A stretch of 64,000 nt of DNA, from the NCBI RefSeq assembly GCF_007679345.1, contig NZ_VEGH01000009.1, positions 62,001 through 126,000 of the forward strand, given 5' to 3'. The position numbers were made by a program, and so were the translations under genes. This document shows positions 60,027 to 64,000 of the stretch, one piece after another. The notes below the pieces were generated by a model that ran no database searches, was not told the DNA's origin, and saw only the letters and a list, made by a program, of their open reading frames with translations. Source of the stretch: Cellulosimicrobium cellulans. GTDB lineage: Bacteria > Actinomycetota > Actinomycetes > Actinomycetales > Cellulomonadaceae. Position 1 is the first letter of the stretch; every line of letters begins with the position of its first letter.

Positions 60027-60680
60027 GTGCGCGTCGAGCCCGTCAGCCCCGAGGTCCTGGTCGAGCGGCTCGTGGAGCGGGTGGTCGGCGGGGTGGCCGC
60101 CGCACGCGCCGCGGACGGCCCGGACCGGCGCTGGCGGGTGCTGCTCGACGGGGCGCCGCCGACGGCCCCGGGCGCGCTCGCGGACGCGCTCGTCGAGCCG
60201 CTGCGCGCCCGCGGGCACTCCGCGGTCCGGGTGCGCGCGGGGGACTTCCTGCGCCCGGCCGGCGTGCGGTTCGAGCACGGGCGGGAGGACCCGGACGCGC
60301 TGCTCGACGACGCGCTGGACGCCGGCGCGCTGATCCGCGAGGTGCTGGACCCGCTGGGCCCGGGAGGGGACGGCACCTACCTGCCGGCGCTGTGGGACGC
60401 GGCGCGGGAGCGGTCGGCCCGCGCGACCCGGGTGCCGGTCGCGCCCGGCACGGTGCTGCTGCTGGACGGCGGCCTGCTGCTCGGGCGGGGGCTGCCCGCG
60501 GACCTGACCGTGCACCTCGCGGTGCGACCCGAGACCCTCGAGCGGCGCACGCCGCCCGCCGACGTGTGGCGGCTGGCCGCCGAGGAGCGGTACCGCGCGG
60601 AGGCCGACCCGGAGCGCACCGCGGACGTGGTCGTCCGGGTGGACGACCCGCGGCGCCCCGGCTGGGTGCTCGAGGCCTGA
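60027..60680 (+). CDS. Uridine-kinase-like protein lacking the P-loop lysine
   Basis: This 217-residue protein aligns with actinobacterial uridine-kinase-like NTPases: RWRVLLDGAPPTAPGALADALVEPLRARGHSAVRVRAGDFLRPAGVRFEHGREDPDALLDD, then REVLDPLGPGGDGTYLPALWD, GTVLLLDGGLLLGRG and the late ERRTPPADVWRLAAEERYRAEADPE. The Walker A position reads DGAPPTAPGALAD where kinases have DGxSGSGKT, so the catalytic Lys and Thr are missing. It may bind nucleotide without phosphorylating, or have another role. The GTG at 60027 has no clear ribosome site. Confidence 0.75.
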   Translation: MRVEPVSPEVLVERLVERVVGGVAAARAADGPDRRWRVLLDGAPPTAPGALADALVEPLRARGHSAVRVRAGDFLRPAGVRFEHGREDPDALLDDALDAGALIREVLDPLGPGGDGTYLPALWDAARERSARATRVPVAPGTVLLLDGGLLLGRGLPADLTVHLAVRPETLERRTPPADVWRLAAEERYRAEADPERTADVVVRVDDPRRPGWVLEA

Positions 60681-60840
60681 CCAGCTCGTCCACCGGGGCG
60701 CCACCGGATCGTCACGAGCGACTGGATATCGTTCTCGACAAGGCCGGCGCCGCCGGCCGCAGCCGGTGCGCGCGGTCGGACGGCCGCGTACCTCGACGCC
60801 CGCGCGCCGCGCTGAGCACGCACGACGACCGGAGGCCGCC

Positions 60841-62139
60841 GTGACCCCGCCCCCCGCCCGCCCGCAGCCCGCCCGCCCCGCCCGTCCCCAGCCCGCCCGC
60901 CCCGCGTCGGAGCAGCCCGGCCCCGACGGCGTCGACTACCACGCGGTGTTCGCCGCACTCCCCGCCCCCAAGCTCGTGGTGGCGCCCGACGGGACGGTGC
61001 TCGACATGAACGCGGCGTTCCGTGCCGCGTTCGAGGTCCCGCCCGAGGAGGTGGTCGGGCACGGGCTGGGCGACGTGCTCCCGGTCGCCTCGCGGCGCGA
61101 GGTGCTGGCCGCGGTCCGCGCCGCCGCCCACACCGCGCGGCCGCAGACCGTCGGTCCGGGCCCGGCCGGCGACGGCGGTGCCGCACCCTGGTGGCTCCTG
61201 ACCGTGACGCCGGCGACCGGTCGGACCGGCGCGGTCACGGCCCTGGTGCTCCGGGCCGCCGACGTCACGGCGGTCATGGTCGGTGGCGCGCTCGCACCCG
61301 CCGCGCTCGCGCCCGCCGGGCTCGTGCCCGCCGCGCCGGGCGGTCCCGCACCGGCCGGGGCCGGCCCGCTCCCGGTCGTCGACGCCCTGCTGCACGCCGT
61401 GGGCGTCGAGCGGGCCGAGACCGACCGGCTGCACGGAGCGGTGCTCACCCCGCTGCCCGCCGTGCCCGGGCTCGAGCTCGACGTCCGGTACCGGCCCGCG
61501 CACGCGCGGAGCCGGGTCGGTGGGGACTGGTACGACGCCTTCGTCCGGCCGTCCGGGGACACCGTGCTCGTGGTGGGGGACGTGACCGGCCACGACGTGA
61601 CGGCGGCGGCCGGGATGCGGCGGCTGCGGGGGACCGTCCGGACGCTCGCGTACGCGGAGGGCACCGGGCCTGCCGCGACGCTGAGCCGGGCCGAGCGCAC
61701 GTTGGCCGGGCTCGGTGGCGACGTCACGGCGACGGCTCTCGTGGCGTCGCTCGGCCCGCCCGGGTCGGACGACGTGGTGCGCTGGGCGTCCGCCGGCCAC
61801 CTCCCGCCCGTGCTCGTCCGCGCCGACGGGAGCGCGGCCCCGTTGGCCGGGGCCCCGGAGCTGCTGCTCGGCGTGGACCCGGGGACGGCGCGCACCGACC
61901 GGACCGTCGTCCTCACGGCCGGGGAGTCCCTGCTGCTGTTCACCGACGGGCTGGTGGAGCGGCGCGGCGAGTCGGTCGCGTGCGGCTTGGAACGGCTGGT
62001 CGCGACGCTCCCGGAGGTCCGGCGCGCGGGCGGGGCGCTCGACCTGGACGCGCTCCTGCGCCGGTGCGGCCCGCCCGCCGGGGAGGACGACGTGACCGTG
62101 CTCGCGGCCCGGCGGCCGCCCGGACCCGCCGGGCCGTGA
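60841..62139 (+). CDS. PAS domain-PP2C (SpoIIE-type) serine phosphatase
   Basis: This 432-residue protein has a Pro/Ala/Arg-rich start, a PAS sensor domain (about residues 35-125, DYHAVFAALPAPKLVVAPDGTVLDMNAAFRAAF) and a PP2C-type SpoIIE phosphatase domain (about 205-425). The phosphatase metal sites are present: SRVGGDWYDAF, VVGDVTGHDVTAAAGM, SAGHLPPVLV, LLLFTDGLVERRGES and GEDDVTVLAARR. Such enzymes dephosphorylate anti-sigma antagonists in partner-switching stress networks; no anti-sigma or antagonist gene is nearby. GGAGG lies 5 bases before the GTG at 60841. Confidence 0.9.
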   Translation: MTPPPARPQPARPARPQPARPASEQPGPDGVDYHAVFAALPAPKLVVAPDGTVLDMNAAFRAAFEVPPEEVVGHGLGDVLPVASRREVLAAVRAAAHTARPQTVGPGPAGDGGAAPWWLLTVTPATGRTGAVTALVLRAADVTAVMVGGALAPAALAPAGLVPAAPGGPAPAGAGPLPVVDALLHAVGVERAETDRLHGAVLTPLPAVPGLELDVRYRPAHARSRVGGDWYDAFVRPSGDTVLVVGDVTGHDVTAAAGMRRLRGTVRTLAYAEGTGPAATLSRAERTLAGLGGDVTATALVASLGPPGSDDVVRWASAGHLPPVLVRADGSAAPLAGAPELLLGVDPGTARTDRTVVLTAGESLLLFTDGLVERRGESVACGLERLVATLPEVRRAGGALDLDALLRRCGPPAGEDDVTVLAARRPPGPAGP

Positions 62140-62142
62140 CCG

Positions 62143-62179
62143 CCCGCGGAGCGGCGCCGCACAGGCGCCGCTCCGCGGG
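62143..62179. terminator. Bidirectional hairpin between convergent genes
   Basis: Arms 62143-62158 and 62164-62179 pair over 16 bases around loop GCACA, between the phosphatase stop and the hydrolase stop. Confidence 0.82.
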
Positions 62180-62186
62180 GCACCCG

Positions 62187-63026
62187 TCAGCCCGCCTCGA
62201 CCGCCGGCCGGACCGCGTGCGCGACCGCCCACTCCAGCGCCCGGTCCGCGACGGCCTCCCAGCCCCGCTCGGCGCAGGTCCAGTGCGACCGGCCCGGGAT
62301 CTCGACGTACTCGGTGATCGCAGGGGACCTGCCGTACTTCTTCGCGTTCCCCCGGTTCACCGACGGCGGCATGATGTGGTCCTCCCCGCCGGCGAGGAAC
62401 AGCAGCGGCGCCCGGTCCGCGTCGTAGTCCACCCAGGTCTCCTGGTGGCCCGGCTTGACGTTGGCGATCAGCCCGTACGCCCACAGCCAGGACCCCGGCG
62501 CCCCGATGGCGTACCGCTCCCAGGCGGCGTCCGAGTCCTCCCGGCTGAGCGTGTTCGCGAACGCGTAGTGGAACTGCTCGGGCGTGAACGACACCGCCTC
62601 GTGCCGGGTCGACGGGTGCGTGAAGGTCGGCAGCAGCGCGCGCAGCTGGGACGGCGGCGTGACGTAGACGTTCTCGGTCGGCGCGGAGTCGATCACCACG
62701 GCCGCGGCCCCGAGGCCCCGCGCGAGCAGCAGCTGCGTGAGGGTCCCGCCGAACGAGTGCCCGATGAGGATCGGCGGCGCGTCGAGGCCCTCGACGACCC
62801 CGGCGAGGTGGTCGACGACGTCGGGCACGGTCAGCGCGGCGATGACGGACGGGTCGGCGCGCAGGGCCTCGACCTCGACCTCGAGGCCCGGGTACGCGGG
62901 CGCGAGCACCCGGTAGCCCTTCGCCTCGTAGTACGGGACCCAGTGCTCCCACGAGCGGGGGGTCATCCAGAGGCCGTGCACGAGGACGATCGTGTCCGGG
63001 GCGCCGGCGGGCAGCGGTGCGGTCAT
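62187..63026 (-). CDS. Alpha/beta hydrolase
   Basis: This 279-residue enzyme has IVLVHGLWMTPRSWEHW (oxyanion region), nucleophile elbow LIGHSFGGTLTQLLL, LLFLAGGEDHIMPP with the acid Asp, and a late His in GRSHWTCAERGW. The cap holds FTPEQFHYAFANTLSREDSDAAWERYAIGAPGSWLWAYGLI. It resembles actinobacterial esterase or lipase-like hydrolases and has no export signal. GGGAG precedes the ATG at 63026 on the minus strand. The substrate is unknown. Confidence 0.88.
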   Translation of the reverse strand: MTAPLPAGAPDTIVLVHGLWMTPRSWEHWVPYYEAKGYRVLAPAYPGLEVEVEALRADPSVIAALTVPDVVDHLAGVVEGLDAPPILIGHSFGGTLTQLLLARGLGAAAVVIDSAPTENVYVTPPSQLRALLPTFTHPSTRHEAVSFTPEQFHYAFANTLSREDSDAAWERYAIGAPGSWLWAYGLIANVKPGHQETWVDYDADRAPLLFLAGGEDHIMPPSVNRGNAKKYGRSPAITEYVEIPGRSHWTCAERGWEAVADRALEWAVAHAVRPAVEAG

Positions 63027-63264
63027 GAGGTGCTCCCAGGGTGGTGGGTGGTGGGACGGGACGGTGCGCAGACCCCGGGGGCCTGCGTGACGTGGGTCGC
63101 GGTCTCGCACGGTGGCACCAGGGGAGCCGGGCGCGCGGTCCGGGCCGCGGCGGGTGCTCCCCGGCCGCATCATGGCGCGGCTCGAGCGCGCCGCGGAAGC
63201 CCCCGGGGCCGCGGAGGAGGATGCTGGGGGCAGGGCGAGCAGCCCGGACGCGAGGAGGCGGACG
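63027..63264. other. Divergent intergenic region
   Basis: 238 bases between the minus-strand hydrolase and the plus-strand unrecognised gene. I see only the ribosome site GAGGAGG at about 63252-63258; no convincing promoter pair or gene. Confidence 0.45.
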
Positions 63265-64000
63265 ATGAACGCGGCGACGGTGCGGCGGCAGGACCACGGC
63301 GGGGGCGACGCCCCGAGCACCCCCGAGTACGACGCGTTCGGGCCGTGGGTGGACCCGGTGCGCACCCCGGAGGAGGTGCCGCCGCTGTACCGGGACCACC
63401 CGGTGGACCTCGCGGGCAGCCGGCTGGTGCTCAAGGTGCCGCGCGACATCGCCCGCCGGGACGCGACCCCGGACATGGACCTGTACGACCATCTCCTGGT
63501 GCTCGGGCCGGACCGGTTCACCGCGCTGAGCCGGCGGACCGGCGGCGACCCCGCGCCGCGCGGGCGCGCGGCGTCCCGGACCGCGGGCGGCCGCGGGTAC
63601 GACGTGGTAGAGGTGCCGTACGACCAGGTCGCCGCCGTCGGGACCAGCGTCGACCTGCTCGACGGCCGCCTCACCGTGCACGCGCTGGCCGGCCCGTCGG
63701 TGGCGGTGCGGTTCAGCGGGTCCTCGGCCGACGTGGTCGCGGGCTTCGTCGACATGCTGCGGACGCTCGCCTGGCCCGTGCCGACGTCCGGGGACCCGGC
63801 CCCGCGGGACCCCACCGCGGGCGCGCCCGGGCTGGGGCGCCTCGACCGCCGGGCGCTCGGCGAGAAGGAGATCGGCCTGGTGTCGGCGTACCGCGAGGTC
63901 GCGGACCGCGAGCCCGGGCTGCGGGCGCTCGCGGCGCACCCCCGGCGGACCGTGCTGCCGCTGCGCGGCGGGGTGTCCCGGGCCGTGCACCTGCTGCACC
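63265..64000 (+). CDS. Unrecognised protein, 3' partial
   Basis: An open frame begins at the ATG at 63265, six bases after a strong GAGGAGG, and runs without a stop to the right edge (at least 245 codons). The residues read MNAATVRRQDHGGG at the start. Then come MDLYDHLLVLGPDRFTALSRR and GYDVVEVPYDQVAAVGTSVDLLDGRL followed by VHALAGPSVAVRF, a beta-rich pattern reminiscent of a PH-like domain. Later it has RLDRRALGEKEIGLVSAYREVADREPGLRALAAHP. I do not recognise the family. There is no signal peptide or membrane segment in the visible part. Codon use (strong third-position G/C) supports coding. Confidence 0.72.
   Translation, partial: MNAATVRRQDHGGGDAPSTPEYDAFGPWVDPVRTPEEVPPLYRDHPVDLAGSRLVLKVPRDIARRDATPDMDLYDHLLVLGPDRFTALSRRTGGDPAPRGRAASRTAGGRGYDVVEVPYDQVAAVGTSVDLLDGRLTVHALAGPSVAVRFSGSSADVVAGFVDMLRTLAWPVPTSGDPAPRDPTAGAPGLGRLDRRALGEKEIGLVSAYREVADREPGLRALAAHPRRTVLPLRGGVSRAVHLLH

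Overview
The window is high-GC DNA with dense gene packing, many GTG starts and ATGA/GTGA stop-start overlaps. Gene content and order (hisI-trpE-trp membrane protein-trpC-trpB-trpA-lgt-gltB-gltD-pyk; polA, rpsA, pdtaR-type ANTAR regulator; mycothiol-type DinB protein) point to an actinobacterium of the Micrococcales, most likely Cellulomonas or a close relative. I see no rRNA, insertion sequence, prophage, integrase or CRISPR array. This is ordinary chromosome with one accessory catabolic island near the left end.

Layout. 1-757: the end of a sensory protein and a DUF4262 protein. 759-12713: a carbohydrate island. On the minus strand lie lacI, a family-5 solute-binding lipoprotein, two Dpp-type permeases and a fused double ATPase. 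Divergently on the plus strand lie a GH35-like enzyme, a GH13 enzyme and a GH1 enzyme. Between the two arms are two LacI-type palindromes nested in a larger inverted repeat. 13057-15210: a tRNA with anticodon CAA but a short variable loop, a YidC-like insertase with a DUF6412 protein, a membrane protein, and tRNA-Gly(GCC). 15315-20821: a PQQ-type beta-propeller membrane protein, a hydrolase, a GGDEF-EAL protein and the ANTAR regulator. 21125-27795: a branched-chain amino acid ABC system, with the binding protein on the plus strand and livF-livG-livM-livH on the minus strand; a VOC protein and a DUF2277 protein lie between. 28228-35808: GNAT, thioesterase, polA, methyltransferase, pfkA and rpsA.

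36005-39774: an asymmetric two-gene ABC exporter. 39884-48143: hisI-trpE-trp membrane protein, a run of small membrane proteins (HGxxPAAW-like, two DUF4190 proteins around a DUF2752 protein), then trpC-trpB-trpA. 48205-58406: lgt, gltB, gltD, a second gltD-like gene and pyk. 58407-64000: repeats, SRPBCC, DUF664/DinB, a uridine-kinase-like protein without a P-loop lysine, a PAS-PP2C phosphatase, a hydrolase, and an unrecognised gene running off the right edge.

Recurring features are (a) many starts with a TANNNT element only 6-8 bases upstream, so leaderless transcripts look common; (b) long perfect GC-rich hairpins after genes; and (c) three intergenic clusters in which one short word is repeated in both orientations. 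I found no clearly new multi-gene system. The best leads are the CAA tRNA, the tandem gltD-like gene, the extracellular domain on LivH, the His-rich DUF2277 protein, the DUF4190/DUF2752 cluster inside the trp region and the LacI-controlled glycan locus.
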